A stretch of 64,000 bases of DNA from Diphasiastrum complanatum (lineage: Eukaryota; Streptophyta; Lycopodiopsida; Lycopodiales; Lycopodiaceae): the NCBI GenBank assembly GCA_029204225.1, contig CM055094.1, positions 24,390,541-24,454,540 on the forward strand, written 5' to 3'. Positions 22,701-33,408 of this stretch are shown here, piece after piece (positions within the stretch are counted from its first letter, which is position 1; each line of letters begins with the position of its first letter). The notes beneath the pieces were generated by a model. It was not told where the DNA came from and did no database searches. It was given only the letters and a program-made list of their open reading frames with translations. The position numbers and the translations under genes were made by a program.

Positions 22701-24838
22701 TCTTAAAAAAGATTCCACAGGTAATAAGCTTAGAACTGCCAAATCTTGCGTGCCGTCAAACAACAGTAGTAAACCATGGTAAGATTAGTTTAGAAAAGAA
22801 GCATTTTCTTAAAAAAGACTTCTTGTTTTCTTGTATCTCCATTCCCTTGCCCACAAGTGGAATCTTACCTCCGGAACTCGAATTGAAGAAAGAAGATGTC
22901 AATCACTATGCCACATTTTGAATATTGTTCCATTCTTCATCTATTTGGGTGCCCTTAATTACACTGTATAGACCAGAACAATTTTTCAGGGCATTGTATG
23001 GGATAATTGCCCTCTTGCTCCCCCTACAGGAGAAACAGATTAAACAGCTTCATGTTGGAAAGGCCTTGCGCAAAGGGGAAACACTGGAAAGCCCATTTTA
23101 AATTGATCCACAATGTAAGATTATTTATACTGACCTTGCAATAGTCCACAATGTAAGATTATTTATACTGACCTTGCAATAGTGTGTCAAGTCTCAACTC
23201 TAAATCCATGGATGTAAGTGCATCAAGGACACCAGCTCTCCATGGACCCTATCCAATTTATGTTGTGTGTCTATTATGTAACCTTTGAGTTTCAAAGTAA
23301 GGAAGGTACCTGTATACTTTAAATACTAGAGGTGTATTGAATTATGGAAGCAGCATTGCCTGGAAGTAACCTAGCAATATGCCAATCCGTTTCCTTGGAC
23401 TAGATGAAGAGATCACATATCCAGATCTCTATCTGAGTGCACCTATCACTCACAAAGTACTGGATCAAGAGCTTCTAGAAGTAGCCCTAATCTGCTCTCT
23501 AACGAACCTTAAATGAAATATCCAATGCCTTATGTTGTTTGGAAGGAGATGGAATGACGGGCAAGACTATCTTTTCCAAGCAGAAGTAGCAGACTTTACT
23601 GAAAAGGCCTTCTGTAGTGTTAGCTATAGGGGCAAAAGGATACATAGGACAAGAAAATAGACAAACGATCAGGACATAAAACTTTTCTTGAAGAGTACTA
23701 ACAGTATCTTCAAATGTAGCTTGCCATAGTGTATAGAGGAAGAAAGAGAGAGTGACGGTGAAGAACCAGCACTAGCAATCGCGTGTAAGGATCTAAACTG
23801 TGAGAAATTGGCTCTGTTTCCACATCTTGTCTTCTAGGGCTGACAATGACATTTGCAAGAACTTCTCTATGACATTGATCTCACTGGACTTTTGCCAGAA
23901 GTGATACCTGTAACTTAATCTGTGATTTGCAACTTTCATTTTGGGCAACTCGAAATGTCCCGGAGGAAGGCAACAGTAAAATGCTAGTCTCCTAGTTCAA
24001 TTAAAAATTCATGAGGGAAGAAACAGCAACTTATTTTCTCCAAAAAGAATTTCTAGACCTTTTAAATACTTGATGTTCTTTTCAGATTGTGATACTTTTC
24101 TCACAAATTGAATCAACTATTAGGGAAATTATTTTTTACAACACCCAAAAAAGTAGAAAGTGTCCGAAAAAGCTACTAATCTGTAGCTGCTGCAAGCAAC
24201 CTCAAAATGGCTTCTTTCCATATAGAAAAAACTATCCAGGAGCTCTTGACCATATTCAGCTGCAAGAAAAGATGATAAATGCTTCAAACATTGAGACCTG
24301 AGAGACTCATCCTTAAGCTGAGGCTTTGACTCCAAAGTGGCACATGTTGGAAGCTTCACCCCTGCAGTATTCTTTTTCTTGGACATTACTCTCTTGACCT
24401 GCACCAAGGATAGTGTAGTGAGTTGCAAAGTTCTGCTGGTAATATCTGGAACAATTTAAGTGTATTCTTGATGGAATCAGATATGAAAAGAAGAAAAAGG
24501 TTACCTTTTTTGCTCCATCACATGTAGGTCCTAGCTGAATTGCTGTACCTGAACTTACACAGAAGCCAAAATGAATCAATTATCTGAATTGGGAGCTACC
24601 CATCATCAAATCAGTCCTGTAGAAGGCTTTGTGAAGTAATTGAATGCTATATTCACAACATGAAAGAACAATGGTGCAGCTCAATACCAATATTTGTGCC
24701 AAACCAGGTATCCACATCAATGCTTTGGCTTGGATTAACAAAGTCGTAGTATTTGGGTGCCTCAAAACTCTCGTAAAACTCGTCTTTTGCACATCCATTG
24801 TCCAAAGAGCCCATCATGGCAAGCTCAAAATCATCCAT
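18640..24838 (-). CDS. TPX2-family-like protein, at least five exons (gene span)
   Basis: Well-supported exons are 24838-24688, 24548-24505, 24398-24298 and 22643-21102; phases 1, 0 and 2 match at each junction. Likely further exons are 20982-20910 and 19811-19752. The N-terminus reads E-S-F-E-A-P-K-Y-Y-D-F-V-N-P then D-V-D-T-W-F, close to the A-P-x-F/Y-x-D-F...W-F signature I recall for plant TPX2/TPX2-like spindle proteins. The 513-codon exon 4 is low in order, rich in S/K/E, with K-K-P-S-T-C and L-K-R-A-K-S-S-K-I. No TPX2 microtubule-binding block was found downstream, so either the 3' exons are undetected or the gene is divergent. The role (microtubule/spindle association) is inferred from the N-terminus only. 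The nearest in-frame start is the ATG at 24838; the frame is open further upstream but without an ATG. Confidence 0.6.
18670..18733 (-). CDS. TPX2-like gene alternative terminal exon
   Basis: After a polypyrimidine-CAG acceptor the minus strand reads V-P-T-S-E-L-N-L-E-N-F-Y-A-P-Q-I-S-A-C then TAG. It joins in phase to exon 6 only if the 19.6-kb exon is skipped. Weak candidate. Confidence 0.28.
19536..19625 (-). CDS. TPX2-like gene possible 3' exon
   Basis: 90 bases after TTTTGACAG and before GTAGGT. In phase 0 after exon 6 it reads R-F-G-N-A-G-Q-G-Q-Q and stops at TAG 19541-19539, which would end the protein. A second frame (D-L-E-M-Q-G-K-G-N-N) is open through the donor. Confidence 0.35.
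19681..19749. repeat. (GA)n microsatellite
   Basis: About 69 bases of GA dinucleotide, immediately downstream of possible exon 6 of the TPX2-like gene on the minus strand. Confidence 0.95.
19752..19811 (-). CDS. TPX2-like gene possible exon 6
   Basis: 60 bases after TTTTGCAG, reading T-L-G-K-P-P-R-A-Q-H-I-E-Q-L-Q-V-D-Q-E-K in phase 0, followed by GTTCTC and a (GA)n tract on the plus strand. It has helical, charged character like a short coding exon. Confidence 0.45.
20910..20982 (-). CDS. TPX2-like gene possible exon 5
   Basis: 73 bases between a TGCATGCAG acceptor and a CAG/GTAAGA donor. In phase with exon 4 it is open (K-S-I-E-S-T-A-T-G-K). The alternative frame reads K-V-L-K-V-Q-Q-R-A-S-A-A-R-T-I and then stops. 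Splice sites are good; frame choice is uncertain. Confidence 0.5.
21102..22643 (-). CDS. TPX2-like gene exon 4, 1.5 kb
   Basis: 1542 bases open in one frame, starting (R)-Q-D-L-A-V-L after ACTGCAG and ending before GTTACT. Composition is rich in S, K, E, T, P and V. Over the last 70 bases another frame (E-E-L-S-R-A-Q-N-K-E-G) looks at least as protein-like as the annotated one, which may mark a frameshift. The acceptor region is part of a 106-bp tandem duplication. Confidence 0.72.
22607..22818. repeat. 106-bp tandem duplication over an exon 4 splice site
   Basis: Copy one starts at 22607 (ttccacaggtaataagc) and copy two at 22713 with the same wording, offset 106. The copies differ by a few substitutions. 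Copy one contains the exon 4 acceptor (minus CTGCAG/GCAAG); in copy two the same place reads CGGCACGCAAG, so the AG is gone. Confidence 0.85.
23109..23184. repeat. 39-bp tandem duplication in intron 3 of the TPX2-like gene
   Basis: The phrase tccacaatgtaagattattt...gaccttgcaatag occurs twice in direct succession with no visible change, indicating a recent slippage or repair duplication. Confidence 0.8.
24298..24398 (-). CDS. TPX2-like gene exon 3
   Basis: 101 bases after a GGTGCAG acceptor, reading V-K-R-V-M-S-K-K-K-N and ending D-E-S-L-(R) before GTCTCA in phase 2. The split arginine codon is completed by the first base of exon 4. Confidence 0.68.
24505..24548 (-). CDS. TPX2-like gene exon 2
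   Basis: 44 bases between TTCAG and GTAACC. Joined to exon 1 it restores a glycine codon and reads G-T-A-I-Q-L-G-P-T-C-D-G-A-K-K, ending in phase 0. Confidence 0.68.
24688..24838 (-). CDS. TPX2-like gene exon 1
   Basis: 50 codons plus one base from ATG at 24838 (M-D-D-F-E-L-A-M-M-G). It carries the A-P-K-Y-Y-D-F and D-V-D-T-W-F motifs and ends before GTATTG. A pyrimidine-rich (CT)n patch at 24957-24981 lies upstream, probably in the 5' leader or promoter. Confidence 0.72.
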
Positions 24839-24999
24839 CCGCAATCCAATCCAACCCAGCCCACTCTGAAATGCAACCAGATCTTCTCTCACTCGCAGCT
24901 CCTTGATCTGCCCAAGAATATATGAAGAATGTATGAAGAAAATATGAAGAAAGTATAGCTCTCTCTCTCTCTATTGCTCTCGCTCAGGAGACAGAAAAA

Positions 25000-25680
25000 C
25001 ACAAGAAAGCAACGGCTAGTTTGGTGGGTCGACGTTGGTGGGGACATGACCACATGATCACATGACCGTTATATTTGCATCATGTTAAATGATGTTATTG
25101 ATTTTTGGGCCAGGTATTGCAATGTTGGGACCTGGGTTTACCCAAGTAAGTGGCACCTTTTTATAACCGGCCCGACTTTCTCATAGCCTTCTAAAAAATT
25201 GCATCTTCTAGGTATTAATATTTTATTGCCCATGCTAGAAGCCGATGGTTAGGCACTCTCTATACTTGACCAACTCAAGTTAATGTCTAAAGAAACAAAA
25301 TGTTTCTAACTACAAAACCTTGCTAGCTTTCAGCCCTCAGCCTGACGAAGATGTTCGTGAACACGAAAGTCAGGAGACACGAAACACGAAAAGTTTCGCG
25401 AACGCGAAAGTCAAAGGAGACGAAGACGAACGGTTCGCGAACACAAAAGATTCACGAACGAGAATCTTTTGCGGTTTGGCACAAGAATCTTTTGCGGTCC
25501 AGTACGAGAGAAAGGCAGACGAGCAAAACAAAACTAACGACGGAGACGAAACCAACGACATGACACGAAAAATGTCGTGAAACTCGTTTTGCCCTCACGC
25601 TCCAAAGAGTACCAGCAAAGATCATGCAAGTACCCAGAAGTACATATATCTGATCTGATGGTATGCCGTCAGCAGATACA
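25000..25680 (+). other. Spacer with LTR/leader-like sequence
   Basis: At 25320-25580 a cgaa/gttcgcgaacac-rich stretch resembles the tttcg-rich leader at 7450-7700 in reverse sense. No gene recognised. Confidence 0.3.
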
Positions 25681-25689
25681 TTTTAGATC

Positions 25690-26320
25690 GTGGCTAATCT
25701 GCCACTCTTGTAATTCCCTGATTAGTTGTAGATGCTTAATCACTCTAATCTCATATTTACATAGAGCGACTATACTTACTGGATGATACTTGACATATAG
25801 ATCAATAGAGTACACATACAGTGTAATGTAGTAGTCTGATGCTAGTAAGCAATCAAGACGAAATACAGACAACAAGTCCGCCTGCGTGCAAGACGAGCTC
25901 TGTGTCTAGGATCTGTAGATCCAATTGTCCGCTAGTAAAGTGAGACGATTGCTCGTGAGAGAACTATGTTTCTCCCACGCCAACGCACTACGTGGATTTG
26001 CATGCAGTGCTTGAAGAAATCAGAGATGATTTTCTTGTTGTAATCTGATCTCGAATGGAAATGCGTCTGCTGTTTATTCGTGTGTCTAAATTTCCTTGTT
26101 CATTTGAATTCCGCACCTTGGTTGAAACTATGTTGAATGCTGCATTAATTTTATAAACATAGATCAGCATTGCCTGACTACACTCTACAGGACTGTAGGA
26201 GTGATTCAGCTGGTAGTGCCCAGCGATCGCATCTGAAATCTATCCGAGGGCAAGAGAGTCGTGGTTCCTTCGCAAAAGCTTCACGACTGCAATCCTGATT
26301 CAATCACACGATTCTCATCA
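25690..26320 (+). mobile_element. Copia LTR, family copy 2, with primer site
   Basis: Matches copy 1 in order and spacing and ends ...TCATCA at 26320. A primer-binding-like TGGTATCAGTGC follows at 26322 and a second, TGGTATTAGAGC, near 26352. The 12-base complement of initiator Met-tRNA is TGGTATCAGAGC, so both are decayed. No gag follows. Confidence 0.65.
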
Positions 26321-26547
26321 ATGGTATCAGTGCGAAATCCCATTCTCATAAGTGGTATTAGAGCACATCACCCTCACACGATTCTCGTCAATGTCTTTAT
26401 TTTGTAACTCCTTGTGGAAGTTTGATTCAGGTTAGACGTACTCTATAATCGACCAATTGAGTCAATGTCTTTATTTGGTAACTCTTTGTAGAAGTTTGGA
26501 TTGAATCAAAAATGTGTGGGGAGGTCTATGGAGCATTTTGGATAAAC

Positions 26548-26625
26548 AAAGGTAGGGAGTTTTTTTTTTTTTCTCGAAAGGTAGGGAGTTTTTTTTTTTT
26601 TCTTGAAAGGTAGGGAGTTTTAAGA
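26548..26625. repeat. Short tandem repeat of gtagggagt(T)n
   Basis: Three copies of a unit containing ggtagggagttttt...tcgaaa, about 30 bp each. Confidence 0.75.
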
Positions 26626-27300
26626 ATCTAAAGAGCATGATGCATTTTTTTCACGAATGATGTGACTATATTCACAATGTTGATTTTGAGAGTTCATGAG
26701 TCTTGCAAGGGATATGCTTATAAGTGCAATCACTACATAAACTAATCATTTTTCTTCAACATGGAGCTGAATTGAATCATTGGATACAAAAATTCAATTT
26801 CATGCGCACACACTTTATTGACGGGGTAAAATTTTCTACATACTCTCAGGGAGCTCAATTTATGTAATTGGATCCATACTAACATTCTATTTTTTGATAT
26901 TATGCTGCCAAGATTCTTGACAACCACAATGCTAAAATGGCAATTGTAATAATGGTACACCATCATAGATTACAATGTTTACAATGTTCATCTACATTGC
27001 ATCTTCTTCTAAATTCCTCCATGGTCAACCCATTAACTTTGCACAAGAGGCCAACTCAACCATGTTATTTCACTATTGGCTACATTTCAGAGATAGTTCT
27101 TAAGGTCCCATTTTGAAAATCAGTTAAAATAGTACATTGCCCTTTGACTTGATGTGAACTAGAGTCTCCAAATTAGATATTCTTGTTGAATATCAAAGTA
27201 TCCAATGTGATGAACCAATCTTGTGAAAATTGACAAATTCTAGCTTGATTTGTATTTAGTTTTTTGTACACATTGTAGATCACACATAAGAGAGCATGTT
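26626..27300. other. No gene recognised
   Basis: AT-rich, possibly decayed copia interior upstream of the fragment at 27306. Confidence 0.3.
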
Positions 27301-27305
27301 CCCAC

Positions 27306-27503
27306 ATGGCTCTCGGCCTCCCAAAGAACTTGTCAAAGTGTGGTAAGTTATGTGAGGCTTATAGTCTCTCAAAGACTCACAAGCAATCTTGCTCAAGATC
27401 TACCACTAGATCTTCCACTCCTTTAGAGATTATACATTCGAATGTGCATAGCTTCTCTCATGTATCTGATGGAGGTCCATGTGAAAGATTTGAGACCCAT
27501 TAA
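27306..27503 (+). pseudogene. Ty1/copia integrase zinc-domain fragment
   Basis: Reads A-L-G-L-P-K-N-L-S-K-C-G-K-L-C-E-A-Y-S-L-S-K, nearly the same as the fragment at 8200 except that the last zinc cysteine is tyrosine, then I-I-H-S-N-V-H, where intact elements read H-S-D-(L/V)-x-G. Damaged and truncated. Confidence 0.65.
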
Positions 27504-27933
27504 GATCCAAATCCACAAATTGATCTTTGGTTAGAAAAACAAGCAACTCACCAATCTTGCCAATGTAGAAAAATCAACATCTACACTAAGAATGAGATCT
27601 TGATCAAACATGAACCAAAACATAAAATAATGTTGTTGTCCGTACAATAACAGTAAGCTACTATATTTCACACGTGTGGATATGTTATGGTTTTGCTTAG
27701 CTCCATTGGCTAGATCCATATTATCTACTTGTCTGGTAATTGTTGGCTTTGTGAACACAAACATCTCCTTGAGCATTCAATTGCTAGTTTCATGGTCATG
27801 CTCATATGGTTACACAAGATCAATTTGTCACTACAACTAGTGCAAATGTCAACACATTGTTGGATTGATCAATTGTGAAAAGGGCTAAACTCATACTCCA
27901 TCGCATGGCGAAGGTACTTTAGATTCAAGTGGT

Positions 27934-27939
<6 letters not shown>

Positions 27940-28012
<73 letters not shown>

Positions 28013-28032
28013 AAAAAAAAAAAAAAAAAAAA
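27940..28032. repeat. (CT)n microsatellite followed by poly-A
   Basis: About 70 bases of CT followed by about 23 A residues. Confidence 0.95.
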
Positions 28033-28179
28033 GAGTTACGAAAAGAACCTACACCAAATATAAGTCTTACTTATATTCTTGGGCAGGGCCCTATGCTTTT
28101 TAATAGGTTGTGAGCATGTGGATATTCAAAGGTATCAATCATTAACTTGTTTCTCTTAATTTCATGCTTGGTGGATGGC

Positions 28180-28730
28180 TCTTATTTTGCTTGTAAAGGG
28201 CTCTAGTAGAAAACATGTCATGTTTCGTAGCAACGAAAGAGTCGTCCTTTGTAGTAGCTTTGATATTATTCTTGGGAGGGCCCTTGCTCTCCTTATCAAC
28301 ATCACATTTCTCTATGAAAGTTTTCTTCTTATAGATATTGTTCCTCTTTTGAGGCTTGTCATCCTTAGTAGTCTATAATAAAACTTGCATGTCAACCTTC
28401 AAAGCAAACAAAATGGTTCCACCATATTTTTTTTAGTGCCAAAGTCAGCCCCACACTGAATGGCACAATGTAAACAAAAAAGAATTTTTCTTAGAAGTAC
28501 AATGATTTTATGAACTCGTCATAAAATTTTCCAAAAATGTTCAACATAGCTAGACACTTTCTCGTCTCATAATACTTACTTAGGAAATGAGCTTTTATTT
28601 GCTTCTTGAACTTCTTCCAAGTCCTAGCTTTCTTAGTTGCCCACCACAAAGACGCATGTTCGAATTAAACGAATAGTAGCAAACTTAGCCTTTGACCTAG
28701 GAGAGTCACTACAAGACGAAAATCAATACT
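28180..28730 (-). pseudogene. Ty3/gypsy gag remnant
   Basis: The minus strand reads H-A-S-L-W-W then W-K-K-F-K-K-Q-I-K-A-H-F-L-S-K-Y-Y, like the gypsy gag core (x-A-S-L-W-W...W-x-x-(M/F)-K-x-x-(L/I)-x-x-x-F-(L/x)-P-x-x-Y). Stops and frameshifts break it. Downstream codons are lysine-rich. Confidence 0.5.
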
Positions 28731-28861
28731 ACTATAATTATGTCAAAAGGCCACATGTTGATATGCAATAGAATAAACAAACTCACAAAAACAAACACTT
28801 GGTAGCTTTGTGAGAAATTTTAGATTCCTCCATTTCCAATCAAGTTATTTACAAGGTTTTT

Positions 28862-28945
28862 TGGGGGGGTTGGCTCAGTTGGTTAGCTTGACATCCAAAG
28901 TTTCTTTGGTCTCAGGTTCGAGCCTCCCCTTGGAAACGAAGAAGC
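28862..28945 (+). repeat. tRNA-derived SINE-like or tRNA pseudogene sequence
   Basis: TTGGCTCAGTTGGTTAG matches a Pol III box A and GGTTCGAGCCTCC matches a box B, about 35 bp apart. The intervening arms do not fold into a clear cloverleaf with a readable anticodon, so a SINE head is more likely than a functional tRNA. Confidence 0.55.
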
Positions 28946-31900
28946 ATTTACAAGGTTTTTTTAACCTCCTTTTATGTTCATGGTGCTTTCAAGCTTGATA
29001 AAGTATTCCTTAAAAATTAAATCCTCACAAAAAGTACTCCATTAGGCTTCTGCTTTCAGCAAATTCTTCACCTTGAAGTTGTTTATTATCTCTCCCATAG
29101 ACGAAGCTTCTTCAGCTAATGTTTCACTTGATACTTCACCTTGACCTTTATGGATGACTCCAGCGTCAACATTGACTCGTGAGCTTGAGGTACACACCTA
29201 TATACCTTTGTGGCCTATAGTTTGTTGACTAGCTTATTCCTAGTTCAAGGTTTATATATGTTTCTATTTTAGGATTTTGGATCTTCTTTATACTTTGTGC
29301 TCTTTAAAAACCTTGCCTTCACCCCATGAACCATGTTGGAGCTATTTTCTAAATTCATGATTTTTAAGTTCCATTGTTGAGGTTAAAAGCCCCATCATTT
29401 GTATAAGGAATGGATCATAAGCATAGGGAACAAAAGTCTGAATATCACTTCTCAAATCATTTCAAATTTTGACATGTGTCTAAGTGTAGTATTATTTCAA
29501 GGTAGCTTAAATTAGGCAAGTAGAACCGAATCAAAGAAGTGGGCCTAATAAATAAGAGTTGAATCCTTGCACGATGAAGTACCACGTAATATATGGATGA
29601 ATAATATACAAGAGTGTCTACTCATGAAAAAAGAATCAATCAAGAAACATAATTTTGTAATTTGATTCAAAGATTTGCATTGTACTTGTTGGGAACTCTC
29701 TTAAACATTGTTAACTTCTCAATTCATTGGTTAATGCCTATGCTATTTAATTTAGTCCACACATATCAAAGATTTTCTCTCATATCCTTGAGTGACATTA
29801 TTAGAGCTATATTTTATAGAATTTAGAATGTATGTCTTTGGTCCTAAACTTTTCTCCTTCAATCGGCCCATACATGGGCAAGGAAAGAGTCATAGGACTG
29901 CGCAAAAGTGAATATTAAGTATTTGGCAATCTTTCCAATTGAAAAATTTCGAACTTGTATAGTTATAAAAACCTGATATTTACAAAATCCACATATATGC
30001 TTCAAAAAGGATCTTGTGTGGTACGTAAGAAAAGAAAACTAGCTTAATGTATCTCTTAATAAATTTCAAAAGAGCATATTTATTGCTAGTGACAAATGAT
30101 GTTGCTCATTAATACTTTGTAAGTAGTTAAAGGCAATTTTGCTCAACAACGACTTCTAACAATCACTCAAATTGTATCAAAAATTATTGTTGATCTTCAA
30201 TCAATTAGTATATGCAAAGAGTTCAATCGTGGTTTCAAGATAGGTGAGGTGCTCCTCTTTGCAAAGAGCCTCAACCACCTTCCGATGAAATTGTAGGTGA
30301 TGATAGTGACTTAGCAGCGGTTGTGGAACATGAATATAATGTTATTGTAGATATTGTTACTCAGGAGGAAGCGGTTGCCCCATCACATCCCAACAATGTT
30401 GATCCAGCTTTTCTATTCCCCAATCTGTTTTCTTTTTTTGCAATAGCACCACACATGTGCACATGGCCCTTGCTAACAATTTTTATTGCAAAGAACATCT
30501 AGTTCAAGTTACAATAGTAGGATTTACTAAGACCAATAACCTTTTCATCCTAACCAAAATTTATGGGCTCCAAACATGTGATGTAATCTAGTAGATTGTA
30601 TTTATCGCAAATTATTTGGCTCATTTAAAAATTCTCATATTGTACATCACCCTTCAATGCTTTCAGCAAACCGGGATCTTATAATATTACCAACTTCTTG
30701 AATAGCTTGCAAAATCATTTGTACTATCTAATCAAACATACACTTCAAGATTCTGACAATATAGATAAGTGATTCCTCTCATTTTTAATCAAGAGCTTAC
30801 ATTGTAATAATCATAGCTCCAAGTTCTTTTTGTAGTTTTGAATACCTTCTAAGCACACATCACATATGAGGAACTGCACTCCTCGCCATTCTCTATGTTG
30901 TGTCATTAACAACTTAGTGTGACCTTGTTTCTTGGTTGTTCAAGAAATCTAATGGTTGAAAGCTTTGTTTGGACTCTAAACGGGATATATGAAAACAAAT
31001 ATAGATGAAAGTATTTGCAATCAAAACTTCTGATTGTTTAAGTGCACTCAACCAAGCAAGGGACATGGTACGCAGCATGCCCTATACCCAAAGTAGCCAA
31101 TAACTAGGTAAGCCAACCCAAATTAGTAAATCACTCAGTAACCCAGGGGCACCTAAAACCATCCTGAGAATTACCCACTATATTTATTGTGTAAACCGTT
31201 GATTTAAGACAGTTTTGCTGGTGCTACCCAAAACTCAATACTATATCATTATAGTTCAAATAGTTGATCACCTTCATATGCTTAATCTTTGATTTTTGCT
31301 ATGTTTTAAATTATATGGAACAAACCCTCAACAACTAAGGAGATTAGAAATGCATCTTCCTCATTAAAAAAAACTCAAGTTTGTGATGCATGCATTTAAC
31401 AACTAAGAACCTTGCTATAAAATCTCATCATAGAGCAGGTCATCACCATTGAAAAACAAAATGAAAAATAGCATTTCACAATAAATATTATAGCTCAAAT
31501 GTTTAAGCCACTACAAAAGTATTGCATGCACAGATATGCTAAAAAATTATCTCACAAAAGTGAAAGACATACCCTAAGCAGTGCAATGAAGATGGAAACT
31601 GTTTCAATGCATCCCTCATGGATGCTTTGCAACTCTGATAAGGTATAGCGATAAAAGGATTTTAAGGATTTTAAACATACCAGAAGCGTTCTTCGAAAAG
31701 CAAGCAAACCTGAATAACTGATAACCAAGAAATCTGAAAGTTTTAAGGAAAACAAGTTAAAGCAATACACAATGGTACTCAATCCAAGGACCCTACATGC
31801 AAAGTCATGAGAAATCATCCCCATAGGGCAGATGACATTCTACATGGCATACATCAACCATCACGCATTGCAGAGGCAACTCAAGTGGGCAAGCAGATGG

Positions 31901-33006
31901 AGTATGAACATGTCTTTAGCCACCAAGACTTGAAATGTCATTCATAAGCACAAAAATTCTTTATGTGAGGGAATGTTTCACATATCAAGGGGTTGCATAA
32001 AAGCCAGAAATACCCAACTGAAAAAGACTATTTTCTAGCAACAAAACTATGGAGCACAAAACTAGACGAGGAAGCATAACACGATAAACTTGTTGAAGCT
32101 TTTAAACAGTTGGTTATCCCAAAAATGCCCCCTCAATGTGGAACATGCAAGGTGGACAACAGTATCACATCAGAAATATAATGTTTTGAAAATTCTACTT
32201 CTTTGTTAGTCCGTCAGGAGCACCAATGGACCTTGATCTATTGTAAAAAAATCAGTGGAACCCGGTCATCGCTTGGCTACAGAATCAAAACTACATAGAA
32301 TGACAAACATGATTGCATCCGGAAGCCAAAAGCCAAAACAAATAAGATGAGAGAGAGAGAGAACTTGGTCATTGATGTGATTCAGAGTACTGAATCTACT
32401 TGGACAACTCAATGACAAGAGGGGATTCTGCTGCTTCTGTCACAGAAACAACTGCCAGGGTAGGAGAGGCTGGCGAGTCCCCAATAGTCATGTAGGTAGA
32501 AAGGGGACCCAGGCAAGGCAACAAGGTTCTAGATGGAAGCCAGGTAAACAGGACCCACCAGCAGGCAATGTATTCCATATACAAACTTCCTTTTCCATTC
32601 CTCCTTCACACCAATCAAGTTTTGTACGCTTATTGATAAACGGTAAACTGCCCAAAAGGAAGTTGAGTTCCTTAAACTTGTTAATCAGTTCACTGTTCAT
32701 TAAGAAATTTCCAAGAGGTATAAAAGAAATAAGGAACAAGGAAAAAATAGCACAGGTGACTTATCCTTGAACATTGGAGATTTACTTTTCAGCAGAGAAA
32801 CATTGATGGCACAACTTCATCAATGCAAAAAAGATGATCTATGTTTTTAAAATATTGATTTTGATGATGAAGGACCAAAATTCTAGTATTAAAGCGATAA
32901 TAGATGCTTTTCATTATAACATCTCGGTAGATTTCGACTTATAACATTCTTGAATCTCCTTCAATGAACTTGTAAATTCCTAGCTTTTAGTACTCTAGAT
33001 GTAGGA
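28946..33006. other. 4-kb intergenic stretch, nothing recognised
   Basis: AT-rich with only short frames. The part just below 33007 should hold the 3' untranslated region of the zinc-knuckle gene. Minus-strand frames at 31.55-31.82 and 32.4-32.74 kb have no family motif. Confidence 0.35.
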
Positions 33007-33408
33007 CTAAGTTCTCCAGCGCTTGTGGGATGGAGTTTTGAATGTTTCCTTGGGATATCTTGTGTTTACGTGACCATTTGTTTCGTAGCTATCGTTGACC
33101 ATTGTAAACCATCGAGGAAGACTACGGTTGTTATCATGTGGTGCTTCCTCAAAAAATTGAGGTACTTGGTGCAGTTGGCTGTTATTATGTCGCTGATCCC
33201 TTCTAAGGAAGTTTTCTTCCTCATTGTTCCTCCTAGCTTTTTTCCTGCTCTGAGACCCGCCAGTGGAAGCATAAGTCTCAAAGGGATAATCTTGATTCCA
33301 ACGAGCTATTTGTTTTGGTGTTGTGCCCATGTTTAGTAAACCAGAACGCGTTTGTGTCCACCGGGGGAGTTCATGTGCCTCCCTAGCAAATGGATTTTCA
33401 TCAAGTCC
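33007..33408 (-). CDS. Zinc-knuckle gene terminal exon 7
   Basis: 133 codons and a TAG, opening G-L-D-E-N-P-F after a TGATAGCAG acceptor in phase 0. The tail is rich in R, N, Q and W/Y, with a basic S-R-K-K-A-R-R patch, fitting the hydrophilic C-termini of this family. Assignment to this gene rests on strand, phase, family-like composition and the total length of 545, not on a specific motif, so it is less certain than exons 1-6. Confidence 0.65.
   Translation of the reverse strand, partial: GLDENPFAREAHELPRWTQTRSGLLNMGTTPKQIARWNQDYPFETYASTGGSQSRKKARRNNEEENFLRRDQRHNNSQLHQVPQFFEEAPHDNNRSLPRWFTMVNDSYETNGHVNTRYPKETFKTPSHKRWRT

Noticed and set aside
24653-24892. Start of the TPX2-like gene at 24892
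   Set aside because: That codon is GTG; the first ATG in frame is at 24838.
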